A DNA stretch of 32,066 nucleotides from Opitutia bacterium (GCA_002721705.1 PBLJ01000013.1:1-32066), one strand, 5' to 3'; positions 16,592 to 26,856 are shown, numbered from the stretch's first letter. Numbers and translations are program-made. Notes: a model not told the origin generated them from the letters alone.

Positions 16592-18156
16592 TGAGCGTCA
16601 TGCCCACTCACTGGCTGTCTGAAAACGATACTCCCGGATCCACCACCGCCGTACTTCTGGGTCCCGTCGATGCAACCGAACTAAAGACTCAGTGCGAGAA
16701 ACACCCCGCCGGCGTGCTTTGGATCGCGGTGGAAGGCGACGCCCAAGCGCCCTCACTGCCTCCCTCGAACCTCACGCAGGTAATGGTAAACGCATCGGGC
16801 GGCCATTTTCCTCAAGAAACCCTGCAAGATTTTCTCGGCCTCAATTACGAGGTCATGCCCAGTGTCAGGGTGAGCTCCGCTATTAATCCCGACAGCCCCG
16901 TCTACCTGAACGCGTTGAACCTCGTCATGCAGCAAACGGAGGCGACCTTGCGGGCTCGGCGCACCCGTTCGGAAACCGGCCCTTTGCGCCAGCAAAACGT
17001 TTTCCGCAACCTCCCGGGGTACCTGCAGGCAAGGGTGCCGGGCTCTTGGCGAGGGGCGGCGGAAGGCTCCTTGGCGGTAGTAGTCGGGGCGGGGCCCTCC
17101 CTGGACGTCACCCTACCCCTTCTGGTGGAAACGTGCAGCGATGCGGTGGTCATTGCCGCCGACAGCGCCATCAAGGCCTTGGCCAAGCATGGGGTTTCGC
17201 CGGACTTGGTGGTGAACATGGACCCGGAGAAAACACTCGCCAGCTGCGACTCCTCGACCCTTTGCCCTGGCATCGCCGTCCTCTCTTCTCAATCTCATCC
17301 CAGTTGGCGAGCTGCATGGAGAGAAAACGTCCGCTATCTTTCGGGCCGTGTCCTGACGGAGGACTGGCTGGCAGTGAAAGGAGTCGCCAAGACCGATTTA
17401 CTGGCAGTCAACAACGCCGGACTCTCCGCCTTCCTGCTGGCGGATTACCTGGAGGCATCCGTCGTTTTGCTGGCAGGTATGGATCTCTCGGGCAGCGATG
17501 ACGGCAAACGACGCTACGCCGAGTCGACGGGGAGAAACGCGCAGGTGGGCATGGCCGCGCATTATAAGAAAATACCCGGCAACCACGAAGATACCGTATC
17601 GACTCCTTTTCTCTCGGACTGGAGTGAAACGAACGAGCATTGCGCCGCGATTGCGCGAAGAAGGCAGGTGGTGAATCTCAACGATCGGGGGGCGCGGCTG
17701 GAGGGATCCACGCTGATTCATCCGGACAAATTCGAGGAACTGGAAAACGCCTTGTCGGAAAACCTCACCCCCTTCGATCGAACAGGCAATAAGTTAAGCC
17801 AGGAACAAGATCGAGCGAACTCCTGGGATCAAGCCCTGCGTTCCACCTTGGCCAACCGTTGCGATGAGATTGGGCGCCGCCTGCAACCATTGCTCTCGGG
17901 AACCCACTCGCGCATCGACAAATTGCGTTTCCTTCGTGAATTGATGGCGAATCAGGAGCTAGCCACCTTGCTGGGCGATTTCTCCTTTGCCGTCATGCCC
18001 GGCATCATGCCAGGCAAAGAGCCTAGCGAAAGCCAGCTCGACCTTTGGCTCCGCCAACTCCGTCAGACGTTGTGGATACTGGAAGACGCCTTGCTGGAAA
18101 ACGACGCCCCGGAGGAATTCCTGAGACGGTTCTTGGCCGAAAGCCTGACTTCCTAG
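16591..18156 (+). CDS. Maf/DUF115-family motility accessory factor (putative flagellin nonulosonate transferase)
   Basis: The product is 521 residues from the ATG at 16591; a second ATG three codons later (16600) is also plausible. The family signature is VVVGAGPSLD at about residues 162-171, then VVIAADSAIKALAKHG, SPDLVVNMDP, and later LLAGMDLSG, the core of the MptE-like/DUF115 domain. In flagellated bacteria Maf proteins transfer pseudaminic or legionaminic acid onto flagellin in the cytoplasm, which is the expected use of the sugar made by the neighbouring pse genes. The C-terminal ~170 residues are helical and without recognised motifs. It is divergent from pseB across a 108-bp spacer and converges on the aminotransferase gene, sharing a CTAG where both stops lie. 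No flagellin gene is in this window, so the acceptor is inferred. Confidence 0.88.
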   Translation: MSVMPTHWLSENDTPGSTTAVLLGPVDATELKTQCEKHPAGVLWIAVEGDAQAPSLPPSNLTQVMVNASGGHFPQETLQDFLGLNYEVMPSVRVSSAINPDSPVYLNALNLVMQQTEATLRARRTRSETGPLRQQNVFRNLPGYLQARVPGSWRGAAEGSLAVVVGAGPSLDVTLPLLVETCSDAVVIAADSAIKALAKHGVSPDLVVNMDPEKTLASCDSSTLCPGIAVLSSQSHPSWRAAWRENVRYLSGRVLTEDWLAVKGVAKTDLLAVNNAGLSAFLLADYLEASVVLLAGMDLSGSDDGKRRYAESTGRNAQVGMAAHYKKIPGNHEDTVSTPFLSDWSETNEHCAAIARRRQVVNLNDRGARLEGSTLIHPDKFEELENALSENLTPFDRTGNKLSQEQDRANSWDQALRSTLANRCDEIGRRLQPLLSGTHSRIDKLRFLRELMANQELATLLGDFSFAVMPGIMPGKEPSESQLDLWLRQLRQTLWILEDALLENDAPEEFLRRFLAESLTS

Positions 18157-19385
18157 TCGTTTTCCCGCGCCATCTCGGCCAAGGCCGCCTCGGCGGCCAC
18201 CAAGGCCTCGTCGATGGCAGCCTCGTCGTGAGCTCCGCAAAGGAACCAATTGTGATGAGGATGAAAAAACAGCCCCTTCTCGGCGCACGATTCACAAAAT
18301 CGCTGCATCGAATATAGGTTTTCGTCTTCCTCGAAACAGGGAAACGGCATGGCTGGCGGCCCCGTCATGGTCAAGGGAAGGCCATGTTTGCTCGCATGCT
18401 CCTCCAGTCCCGAGCCCAATCGACGGCCAAGCTGGTCCAGCTTTTCAACCACTCCCCTGTCGGGTCCCAATTCCAGGCATTTCAACGCAGCCGCCATCGC
18501 AACCGCGTCGTTCCAGCAACTGCCAGTCAAGAACACCTCGCGAGCGGCGCGTCGGAATTCCTCCCGTCCCAAGCAGGCGGAAATGGCATACCCATTGCCT
18601 AATGCCTTCGAATAACAAGAAAGGTCCGGGGTGAATCCAAAGGCGCGATGAGATCCGCCATCGTGTAAACGAAAGCCAGCTCGCACGTCGTCGAGGATCA
18701 GGGCGATGCCTCTCGAGCGACAAGCTGACTCCACCTCTTCCCAAAAGCCGTCCGCAGGCATTTCCGAGGCCCCGAAAGCCGCATGATGATAAGGGGTCAA
18801 GATGACTGCGGCGATCTCTTCCCCACATTCCTTCAACAAGGAATGAAAGCCATCCAAGTCGTTCCAGGCGAATTCCCGGATGGCGGCGCGATCCTCCGGG
18901 ATGCGTCCCCCGAAACCCGGGTCGCACCAAGCATCCACGCCATGGTAAGCCCCTTTTGCCTTCAAGACGATGCTGCGGCCCGTGTGCTCACGAGCAACCC
19001 GAGTGGCCCAAGTCGTGACGTCGGATCCATTCTTCGCGAAAACCGCCCACTGGGCGAAATCGATCCTCTCGGTCAAGGCTTCGGCGAGCTCGACCATACG
19101 CTCGGTCGGCTGGTTCAAGACGGCTCCCTCACGGCGCTGACGTTCCGCCGCTTCCTCAATCTCGGGATCTCCAAAGCCGAACAGAGACGAGCCGTATCCG
19201 CACAAAAAATCAAGCCACTCATTGCCATCCACGTCCATGAAGCGGCAACCTTTGCCGGACGCAGCGTAATTCGGAAAACTACCCGGCAAGCCACCAGCGG
19301 GGGCGAGGTGACCGTAGATGCCTCCCGGCACCACTTTCGCGGCTCGCAGAAACAACTCCTCCGATCGTGACCTTTCGCGTTTCAT
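18153..19385 (-). CDS. Class III PLP aminotransferase (glutamate-1-semialdehyde aminomutase-like)
   Basis: The ATG at 19385 lies 1 bp beyond the stop of the preceding gene and gives 410 residues; a 36-codon upstream extension inside that gene is unlikely. Motifs match the HemL-like fold: AAKVVPGGIYG, GNEWLDFLCGYGSSLFG, FAKNGSDVTTWATRVAREHTGR, GAYHGVDAW, ILDDVRAGFR (PLP-ring aspartate) and the PLP lysine in CYSKALGNGYAI at about residue 260. True HemL has different substrate-loop residues and usually stands with heme genes. This member belongs with versions found in surface-sugar and secondary-metabolism clusters, so the substrate is open: an amino transfer or 1,2-amino shift on an unknown compound. 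It ends tail-to-tail with the Maf gene and is last of a coupled operon. Confidence 0.85.
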   Translation of the reverse strand: MKRERSRSEELFLRAAKVVPGGIYGHLAPAGGLPGSFPNYAASGKGCRFMDVDGNEWLDFLCGYGSSLFGFGDPEIEEAAERQRREGAVLNQPTERMVELAEALTERIDFAQWAVFAKNGSDVTTWATRVAREHTGRSIVLKAKGAYHGVDAWCDPGFGGRIPEDRAAIREFAWNDLDGFHSLLKECGEEIAAVILTPYHHAAFGASEMPADGFWEEVESACRSRGIALILDDVRAGFRLHDGGSHRAFGFTPDLSCYSKALGNGYAISACLGREEFRRAAREVFLTGSCWNDAVAMAAALKCLELGPDRGVVEKLDQLGRRLGSGLEEHASKHGLPLTMTGPPAMPFPCFEEDENLYSMQRFCESCAEKGLFFHPHHNWFLCGAHDEAAIDEALVAAEAALAEMAREND

Positions 19386-19386
19386 T

Positions 19387-20076
19387 TCAAGTCGGGAAAA
19401 CCAAGTTCCGAGACGCTCTGTCCGCGACGTACCCGACAGCCTCGGCAAGCGGAATGCGTCCCCGCACCTCGATTTCCCCGTTAGCCGGAGCAACCAAGGG
19501 ATCCAGGCCCGTTTCCACCGCTCGAACAGCTACCTCCAAGTCGCGAAAGGTAACGCGAGCGTCTGCATCCTCCGAAGGCTCGCCGGATCCGGACCGGTAA
19601 CCTCCTGCATCCATGCGAAACCAAGCCGAGACGTCGGTATTGGCGACCGTGAAGGAGACGCAGCCGGAACTTTCCCTAGCCATCGCCTCGACGCATTTCA
19701 AGTCCAACGCGGCATAAGCTTCGGCCGCCGCCAATCCCGCCCGTAAGCCGACCGCGGCCTTGACCTCGGGCCCGCACCCGCCTTGCACCGCCGAAGTCAT
19801 GCCCCGCAAGACCCCGACCGCCCGAAGGCTTTGCACGGGGCTCGACAAGAAAGGCCCGATGCGTGGCCACGCAAACCCTGTCGTGACCGCCTCGAGAAAG
19901 GTCGCTTCATCGGAAAAGCAAAGCCCCCCGGGCATAATGCGGATTTCGCCGAGTTCGGTTTGACTGGCCTGCAGGCCAAAGCCTTTCCCAAGACGCCGAG
20001 ACCACTCCTCCGAGGAAGCTTCCAACACATGCCTGTATGCGGTGGCCAAAAGGGAACGATCGTTTGCCATGATCAT
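19387..20076 (-). CDS. SCP2-like sterol/lipid-carrier-domain protein
   Basis: The product is 229 residues (or 227 from the ATG at 20070). The N-terminal ~125 residues are not recognised; they contain MPGGLCFSDEATFLEAV and a glycine-rich stretch. Residues about 130-220 follow the SCP2 pattern: CVSFTVANTDVSAWFRMDAG, DADARVTFRDLEVAVRAV, and ANGEIEVRGRIPLAEAVGYV, i.e. a beta-sheet half, then a helix, then the G-x-I-x-x-x-G-x-x-x-L closing motif. SCP2 domains form a hydrophobic pocket that holds lipids or other apolar ligands. Its ATG overlaps the stop of the glycosyltransferase by 4 bp (ATGA), and its own stop is 1 bp from the aminotransferase start, so the three are strictly coupled. A lipid-related function is inferred from the fold and from the MGDG-synthase-like neighbour. 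Confidence 0.7.
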   Translation of the reverse strand: MIMANDRSLLATAYRHVLEASSEEWSRRLGKGFGLQASQTELGEIRIMPGGLCFSDEATFLEAVTTGFAWPRIGPFLSSPVQSLRAVGVLRGMTSAVQGGCGPEVKAAVGLRAGLAAAEAYAALDLKCVEAMARESSGCVSFTVANTDVSAWFRMDAGGYRSGSGEPSEDADARVTFRDLEVAVRAVETGLDPLVAPANGEIEVRGRIPLAEAVGYVADRASRNLVFPT

Positions 20077-21206
20077 CGAGAGGCAACGATTGAGTGGAGC
20101 TTTTCAAGCAAGCGCAAGGGTGTTTCGTCCGAGGCATAAGCCACTGGCCTCGTCCCCTTCGAGAAATACCGGTGGACCTCGCCCGGGTTTTCACAGGTGG
20201 GAACCAATCCCGTCCTCTTTTTCCAGAGGTTCAAGTTGTTCTGCTCCTGCGGCATGATGCCTCCGGACACGTCGAACAGCATGGGAGTGCCGCAAACAAT
20301 CGCTTCGGAAGTGGTGCCAGCCCCGGGGCGGGCGTAGAGCAAGTCCGCGGAACGAAGCAAAGGCGCCATCTCGGAGGCCCCGATGGTAGGCAAGGCCCGC
20401 AAAGTAAACCCATGGCCTTCAGGCAAGGCTTCCAAATTTCGCAAAGTACGATCGTTCGATCCGCAAAGGGCCACCACTTGGGCCGGTTTGCCCATGGAGA
20501 GGAAGGGTCGGGTCGCCTTGAGATGACGGTTCACGCCATTCGCGCCGGTGCCGAGAACCAAAAGAGGCAACCACGGGTTCAAGTCCCATTTGCGACGCAC
20601 GAAGCTGGCTTCATCGTCAGGTGGCAACCTGTGATAGAAAGAGGGCCGCAGGAGAAAGCCTGATCGAAACGTCTTGCTTGCCTGCATGCCGCGACTGCGG
20701 GCGGCTTCGCAAGTTTCCTCGACCGGACCCACGAAAAGATCGGCCTCGGGATTGATCCAGTGTCGACTGAAGCCAGGTCCGTCGGCCAATTCGCCGCAAT
20801 AGATCACGAAAGCCGGTGGTTTGGACGCCATGGCCTGCATGGCAAGGTCGCGATAGCCATGGTTGAGGTGCGCATGAACGCTGAAGACGACGTCGGGCTC
20901 GAAAGAACGGACGATCTTACGAAAACCGCGACTGCCCAGGATGCTCCCGGCGTTGCGATGCAAGTTCGCTCTCTCGAGAAAAGGGAAGTATAGCTGGTGA
21001 AGTCGCGGACAGGTTTTCTGTATGGCGTTGTACAGCCAAGTCCCCAAACGGTAGAACCTGGAACCGTCTTCAAGAGGTCGAACAATACGCACTTCCGCCT
21101 GCAAGCCGGCTTGCTTGGCAGCCTCGCTTTCCGCCCAAAGCCGCAAGGCTCGAGCACGAGAGTCATGTCCGCCGCCGGTGCTGGATGTGAGTACGAGTAT
21201 CTTCAA
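20073..21206 (-). CDS. GT-B glycosyltransferase, MGDG synthase/GT28-like
   Basis: The product is 377 residues from a TTG at 21206, the only sensible start: translation begins MKILVLTSSTGGGHDSRA, the family N-terminus. MGDG synthases and processive diacylglycerol glucosyltransferases share the S-x-T-G-G-G-H motif (lipid-acceptor loop). They also share the N-terminal domain with FEPDVVFSVHAHLNHGY and a C-terminal UDP-sugar-binding half, here LLVLGTGANGVNRHL, VVALCGSNDR, LRSADLLYARPGAGTTSEAIVCGTPML and MPQEQNN. The family puts a hexose on a lipid at the membrane face. Which lipid and sugar cannot be read here. The GT-B fold is shared with PseG, but PseG N-terminal motifs are absent. It starts 32 bp after the DUF1015 stop and overlaps the SCP2-like gene by 4 bp. 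Confidence 0.82.
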   Translation of the reverse strand: MKILVLTSSTGGGHDSRARALRLWAESEAAKQAGLQAEVRIVRPLEDGSRFYRLGTWLYNAIQKTCPRLHQLYFPFLERANLHRNAGSILGSRGFRKIVRSFEPDVVFSVHAHLNHGYRDLAMQAMASKPPAFVIYCGELADGPGFSRHWINPEADLFVGPVEETCEAARSRGMQASKTFRSGFLLRPSFYHRLPPDDEASFVRRKWDLNPWLPLLVLGTGANGVNRHLKATRPFLSMGKPAQVVALCGSNDRTLRNLEALPEGHGFTLRALPTIGASEMAPLLRSADLLYARPGAGTTSEAIVCGTPMLFDVSGGIMPQEQNNLNLWKKRTGLVPTCENPGEVHRYFSKGTRPVAYASDETPLRLLEKLHSIVASR

Positions 21207-21238
21207 GGAAAGAAAGGGTTTGCACCTTCTCCGGGGGA

Positions 21239-22489
21239 TTAGCCACTCTCCAGTGAACGAACCACGAGCCCACTACGCAGCTTAGGTTCAAACCAAGTTG
21301 TCTTGGGAGGCATGATTTGGCCGGCGTCGGCGATGGCCAGCAAATCCTCCATGGAAACGGGATGCATGAGGAATGCAACCGCCATTTCTCCCGAGTCCAC
21401 TCTGCGAGCAAGTTCGAGAGGCCCGCGTATACCGCCTACGAAGTCGATGCGCTTGTCGCGCCGCAAATCGGCAATTCCCAAAATATTGTCGAGAACCCGT
21501 TCCGACAACAAGGTGACGTCAAGTCGCCCGATTGGATCGGTCCTGTCCCAACTGCCATCCTTAACCTGAAGCTTGCGCCAATGGCCGCCCAAGTAGAGTC
21601 CGAACTCACCCCTTCCTGCGGGTCGCACCGGTTCCGCCATGGGCTCCCCTACCTCGAATTCCCCCGCAAGTTGCCCTAGAAATTCCTCCTCGGACAAGCC
21701 GTTGAGGTCGCGGACAACCCGGTTGTAATCGAGAATCTCGAGTTGGTCGTCGGGAAAGACGACCGCTAAAAGATAATTGTACGCCTCGTTGCCGTGGTGG
21801 TCGGGGTTGTTTTCACGGCGTTCCTTGCCCACGCGGGCAGCGGCTGCAGTGCGATGATGGCCATCGGCCACGTAGAAAGAAGGCACTTCGGCAAAAAGCG
21901 ATTCCAATCGGGAAGTGGTTTCGGCATCGTCCAAGGTCCACCATTCGTGCGTCACAGCGTCCTCGGCAGTGAAGGAAAATTCGGGAACGGCTTGCGTGCG
22001 GGAGGAGACCAACTCGTTGATTTCGGCTTGGGATGGGTAAGCGAGAAAGACCGGTTCCGCTTGGGCGTTCAGCTCCCGCACGTGGTTTACGCGATCGTTC
22101 TCCTTGTCCGGTCTGGTCAATTCATGCTTCTTGATAAGGTCGTTGTAGTAATCCTCCACCGAGGCCTGCCCCACCACGCCGGTTTGGCTTCGTCCGTTCA
22201 TGGTCAAGCGATAGAGGTAAAAGCAAGGTGCGGAATCCTGCCTGAAATGACCTTCCGCCTGCAAACGATCCCAGTTCGCCCGCCCCTGTTGATATACTTC
22301 TTGTGAATAGGGATCTACTCCGTCCGCCAGTTCAATCTCCGGTCGAATGACGCGGAGAAAGGAAAGTTCGTTGTCACCGGCCAATCCCTTGGCCTCGACA
22401 GCGTTGACGACATCGTAGGGAGGGCATGCCACGGCGGGCGCGCTCTCAGGCTGGGGACGAATCCCTCTAAATGGTTGAAACACGGACAT
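21239..22489 (-). CDS. DUF1015 family protein
   Basis: The ATG at 22489 gives MSVFQPFRGIRPQPE, the family N-terminus; a 16-codon upstream extension looks like a false signal sequence. The product is 416 residues, the usual length. Family features are VACPPYDVVNAVEAK, NELSFLRVIRPE, PCFYLYRLTMNGRSQTGVVG, KKHELTRPDKENDRVNHV, FYVADGHHRTAAAARV and YNYLLAVVFPDDQLEILDYNRVV. The ADGHHR motif resembles the active-site region of ParB/sulfiredoxin-like proteins. The function of DUF1015 is not established; it is widespread and often lies near serine-biosynthesis genes, which is not the case here. It follows the groEL terminator, so it probably has its own promoter in 22490-22580, and it heads the minus-strand run into the glycosyltransferase operon. 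Confidence 0.88.
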   Translation of the reverse strand: MSVFQPFRGIRPQPESAPAVACPPYDVVNAVEAKGLAGDNELSFLRVIRPEIELADGVDPYSQEVYQQGRANWDRLQAEGHFRQDSAPCFYLYRLTMNGRSQTGVVGQASVEDYYNDLIKKHELTRPDKENDRVNHVRELNAQAEPVFLAYPSQAEINELVSSRTQAVPEFSFTAEDAVTHEWWTLDDAETTSRLESLFAEVPSFYVADGHHRTAAAARVGKERRENNPDHHGNEAYNYLLAVVFPDDQLEILDYNRVVRDLNGLSEEEFLGQLAGEFEVGEPMAEPVRPAGRGEFGLYLGGHWRKLQVKDGSWDRTDPIGRLDVTLLSERVLDNILGIADLRRDKRIDFVGGIRGPLELARRVDSGEMAVAFLMHPVSMEDLLAIADAGQIMPPKTTWFEPKLRSGLVVRSLESG

Positions 22490-22580
22490 AGCTGATACGG
22501 AACTGAACAAGCAAAGGGTAAGAGCGAAGACAAGCAAATGCGATGCAAAGTCGAAATTCAGGCACCGGGTTTACCATCAC

Positions 22581-22615
22581 AAAAAAAGGAGGCGCTCGCA
22601 AAAACGAGCGCCTCC
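22581..22615 (-). terminator. Rho-independent terminator after groEL
   Basis: A perfect 11-bp stem (GGAGGCGCTCG pairing with CGAGCGCCTCC, 22588-22598 and 22605-22615) with a 6-base loop is followed on the minus strand by seven T residues (22581-22587). It lies 26 bp past the groEL stop and ends the groES-groEL transcript. Confidence 0.95.
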
Positions 22616-22641
22616 CAAATTAAGTCGTACCTGACAAGGGT

Positions 22642-24285
<1,644 letters not shown>

Positions 24286-24330
24286 CTAAATTTAAGAATT
24301 AAGTGATTTACGTTGAGATAAGTTGCGGGG

Positions 24331-24627
24331 TTATCCGATGATGCCGAGAATGTCGTCCTCTCGGAGCAACTGATAGACTTCATCGTCAAACTTGACTTCG
24401 GTTCCACCGTACTTGCTGACCAGTACGACGTCGCCGACCTTGACCTGAAAGTCCTGGGCATTGCCATCGTCGTCTTGCTTACCGGTTCCAAGCGCGACTA
24501 TTTCGGCTTGTTGCGGTTTTTCCTTAGCGGAATCGGGGATAATGATCCCGCCCTTTACTTGCTCGTCTTCCTCTACGGCCTTGACGAGGACGCGATCACC
24601 CAACGGAGTGATGTTCGGTTTACTCAT
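24331..24627 (-). CDS. groES: Co-chaperonin GroES (10 kDa)
   Basis: The product is 98 residues, normal for the family. GroES is the seven-subunit lid of the GroEL chamber. It shows [17 protein letters not shown], the mobile loop [50 protein letters not shown] and the C-terminal EDDILGII. It is first in the groES-groEL operon and lies 92 bp downstream of dnaK on the same strand. The start at 24627 has no Shine-Dalgarno and sits behind an A/T-rich leader. A GGTTGT-GTG-ACAACC palindrome lies about 53 bases upstream and might be regulatory. Confidence 0.98.
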   Translation of the reverse strand: MSKPNITPLGDRVLVKAVEEDEQVKGGIIIPDSAKEKPQQAEIVALGTGKQDDDGNAQDFQVKVGDVVLVSKYGGTEVKFDDEVYQLLREDDILGIIG

Positions 24628-24679
24628 TTTGATTCGTTATTGTTTGGTTGATATTATTAGTGCGATGGAAGGTCCCTCA

Positions 24680-24694
24680 GGTTGTCACACAACC
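24680..24694 (-). promoter_or_regulatory. Palindrome upstream of groES
   Basis: GGTTGT-GTG-ACAACC (minus-strand reading) is a perfect 6-bp inverted repeat with a 3-base centre, between the dnaK stop and the groES start. It may be an operator or a small hairpin at the end of the dnaK transcript. No T-run follows, so it is not a classical terminator. No second copy was seen upstream of dnaK. Confidence 0.35.
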
Positions 24695-24719
24695 AGTCGA
24701 AGAACCATGAAAGTGGGGG

Positions 24720-26684
24720 TCAGTCCTTTTTTTCCTCGTCGACAACTTCGAAATCGGCTTCCACGACATCCTCGTCCTCGGAGGAATCAGGCCCTTCCTT
24801 TTCATCGGAGTCCTCTCCAGGGGCATCCGTTCCCGTTGCCCCCTCGGCAGCGCCTCCCTCGGAATCGGCGACGTCTTGGTAGAGCTGTTGCCCTATGGAT
24901 TGCAATATTTCCATGAGCTTCTTCTTTGCCTCGTTCAACTCATCCACCGCGGCGGTTTCATTTTCGAGGACTTTCTTGGCCTCCCCCAAGGCTTCCTCAA
25001 GGGGCTCCTTTACTTCCGCCGTCAACTTGTCACCCAATTCGGAAATTTGCTTTTCGGCCTGATAAACGATGGTGTCCAACTCATTCCGGGCCTCGACTGC
25101 CTCTTTTTTCCGCTTGTCGTCGGAGGCATGCTTCTCGGCTTCCTTCTTGAGCCTCTCGACCTCGTCCTTATCCAAGCTGGAAGATCCCGTGATGGTAATC
25201 TTCTGGTCCTTCCCGCTACCTAGGTCCTTGGCCGTCACGTTGATGATTCCGTTGGCGTCGATGTCAAAGGTTACCTCAATCTGCGGAACCCCTCGGGGAG
25301 CCGGGGGAATGCCATCCAACTTGAAGGTGCCGATGACCTTGTTGTCATGGGACATGGGACGCTCGCCTTGCAACACAACGATGTCAACCGCCGGTTGGCT
25401 ATCCGCAGCCGTGGAAAAGGTCTGCGTTTTTTTGGTCGGAATCGTGGTGTTGCGCTCGATCATGGCGGTGCATACGGCGCCCGCGGTCTCAATGCCAAGA
25501 GTCAAGGGAGTCACGTCGAGCAAAAGAACGTCGCTGACGTCGCCTTCCAGGACAGCTCCCTGGATGGCTGCACCAATGGCAACCACCTCATCTGGGTTAA
25601 CGCCTTGGTTGGGATCCTTGCCAGCGAATTCCTTGGCCAACTCGACCACTCGCGGACTGCGCGTCATACCACCGACCAGGACAAGGTTGTCGATGTCGCT
25701 GGAAGAAATTCCCGCGTCCTTGAGGCATGCTTCGAATGGCGTGCGGGTTCTTTCGTAGAGATCCTCGCAAATCTGCTCGAGTTTGGCTCTGGTCAAGGTG
25801 ACGTTGAGGTGCTTGGGACCGGATGCATCGGCCGTGATAAACGGTAAATTAACGTCGGTGGACTGAGTGGACGACAGGGCGATCTTGGCCTTTTCGGCCT
25901 CTTCCTTGAGCCGTTGCATGGCCTGCTTGTCGGAAGTGAGGTCGATGCCTTGGTCCTTCTTGAATTCTTCGATTAACCAAGTAATGATCTTGTTGTCCCA
26001 ATTGTCTCCTCCTAGCAACGTATCTCCATTGGTAGCCTTTACTTCGAAAACACCGTCGCCGATCTCAAGGATGGAAATGTCGTAGGTTCCGCCACCTAGA
26101 TCGTAAACCGCGATGGTTTCCTCGTCCTTCTTGTCCAAACCATAGGCCAATGAAGCAGCCGTTGGTTCGTTGATGATTCGCATGACCTCCAACCCGGCGA
26201 TTGCACCTGCGTCCTTGGTCGCTTGCCTTTGGGCATCATTAAAATAGGCGGGCACGGTGATAACGGCTTTAGTCACCGGATCACCAAGGTAGGCTTCGGC
26301 ATCGGCCTTCAACTTGGCAAGGATCATGGAGGAGATTTGCTCGGGCATGAACGCCTCCTTCTTGCCATCCACTTCGCATTCAATGGCGGCAGCGCCATTT
26401 TTCCCTTCAATCAAGTTGTAGGGAAGTTTGTCGGCTTCTTCCTCCATTTCGGAAAACTTGCGGCCGATAAAACGCTTGGCCGAAAAGATGGTGTTTTCCG
26501 GATTCGTGATGGCCTGTCGCTTGGCCACTTGACCAACAAGACGTTCACCGGTTTTGGTGAAGGCCACGATGGATGGGGTGGTACGAGCGCCTTCCGAATT
26601 CGGAATCACGGTCGGTTCACCGCTTTCCATTACGGCCATGCAAGAATTGGAGGTGCCGAGATCAATGCCTAGAATTTTGCTCAC
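24720..26684 (-). CDS. dnaK: Chaperone DnaK (Hsp70)
   Basis: The product is 654 residues from a GTG at 26684 ([18 protein letters not shown]), typical length. DnaK is the ATP-dependent Hsp70 that binds exposed hydrophobic segments. Nucleotide-domain motifs are [10 protein letters not shown] (phosphate 1), [15 protein letters not shown] (phosphate 2), the connect motif around [20 protein letters not shown], and [12 protein letters not shown] (adenosine). The linker and substrate domain follow from about 385 ([27 protein letters not shown]). A helical lid and an acidic tail ending in [14 protein letters not shown] close the protein. There is no Shine-Dalgarno. grpE, dnaJ and hrcA are not adjacent. 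The 172-bp region to rbfA includes tandem 12-mers that may belong to its control. Confidence 0.98.
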   Translation of the reverse strand: MSKILGIDLGTSNSCMAVMESGEPTVIPNSEGARTTPSIVAFTKTGERLVGQVAKRQAITNPENTIFSAKRFIGRKFSEMEEEADKLPYNLIEGKNGAAAIECEVDGKKEAFMPEQISSMILAKLKADAEAYLGDPVTKAVITVPAYFNDAQRQATKDAGAIAGLEVMRIINEPTAASLAYGLDKKDEETIAVYDLGGGTYDISILEIGDGVFEVKATNGDTLLGGDNWDNKIITWLIEEFKKDQGIDLTSDKQAMQRLKEEAEKAKIALSSTQSTDVNLPFITADASGPKHLNVTLTRAKLEQICEDLYERTRTPFEACLKDAGISSSDIDNLVLVGGMTRSPRVVELAKEFAGKDPNQGVNPDEVVAIGAAIQGAVLEGDVSDVLLLDVTPLTLGIETAGAVCTAMIERNTTIPTKKTQTFSTAADSQPAVDIVVLQGERPMSHDNKVIGTFKLDGIPPAPRGVPQIEVTFDIDANGIINVTAKDLGSGKDQKITITGSSSLDKDEVERLKKEAEKHASDDKRKKEAVEARNELDTIVYQAEKQISELGDKLTAEVKEPLEEALGEAKKVLENETAAVDELNEAKKKLMEILQSIGQQLYQDVADSEGGAAEGATGTDAPGEDSDEKEGPDSSEDEDVVEADFEVVDEEKKD

Positions 26685-26806
26685 GACAAAGTATTAGCAA
26701 AAGCCGCGCCAACACACACCTAAGTTCTGAAGGGACTGTTTAACAACACTTTATATAACTAAGTAGAGTTCCAAGCAGCGTAAGTCGCACAGAGGTGAGC
26801 GACACT

Positions 26807-26830
26807 ACGTCGCACTTGACGTCGCACTTT
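26807..26830 (-). repeat. Tandem 12-bp repeat upstream of dnaK
   Basis: ACGTCGCACTTG and ACGTCGCACTTT abut at 26807-26818 and 26819-26830 (11 of 12 identical). A further GTCGCAC lies at 26784-26790. They sit between the rbfA stop and the dnaK start, roughly 120-145 bases upstream of dnaK, and are plausible binding sites for a heat-shock regulator. No CIRCE inverted repeat is present. Confidence 0.5.
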
Positions 26831-26856
26831 GCCGCAAAAGTCTCTAGCGAAGATAT

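Noticed and set aside
18153-19385. Calling the class III aminotransferase hemL
   Set aside because: The fold and PLP lysine fit, but no heme genes are near and the substrate-loop motifs differ from true HemL.
20073-21206. Assignment of the GT-B protein as the missing PseG
   Set aside because: Its N-terminus has the S-x-T-G-G-G-H motif of MGDG synthases and not the PseG N-terminal pattern; shared fold alone is not enough.
24628-26856. CIRCE operator (TTAGCACTC-N9-GAGTGCTAA) before groES or dnaK
   Set aside because: No such inverted repeat could be found in either upstream region.
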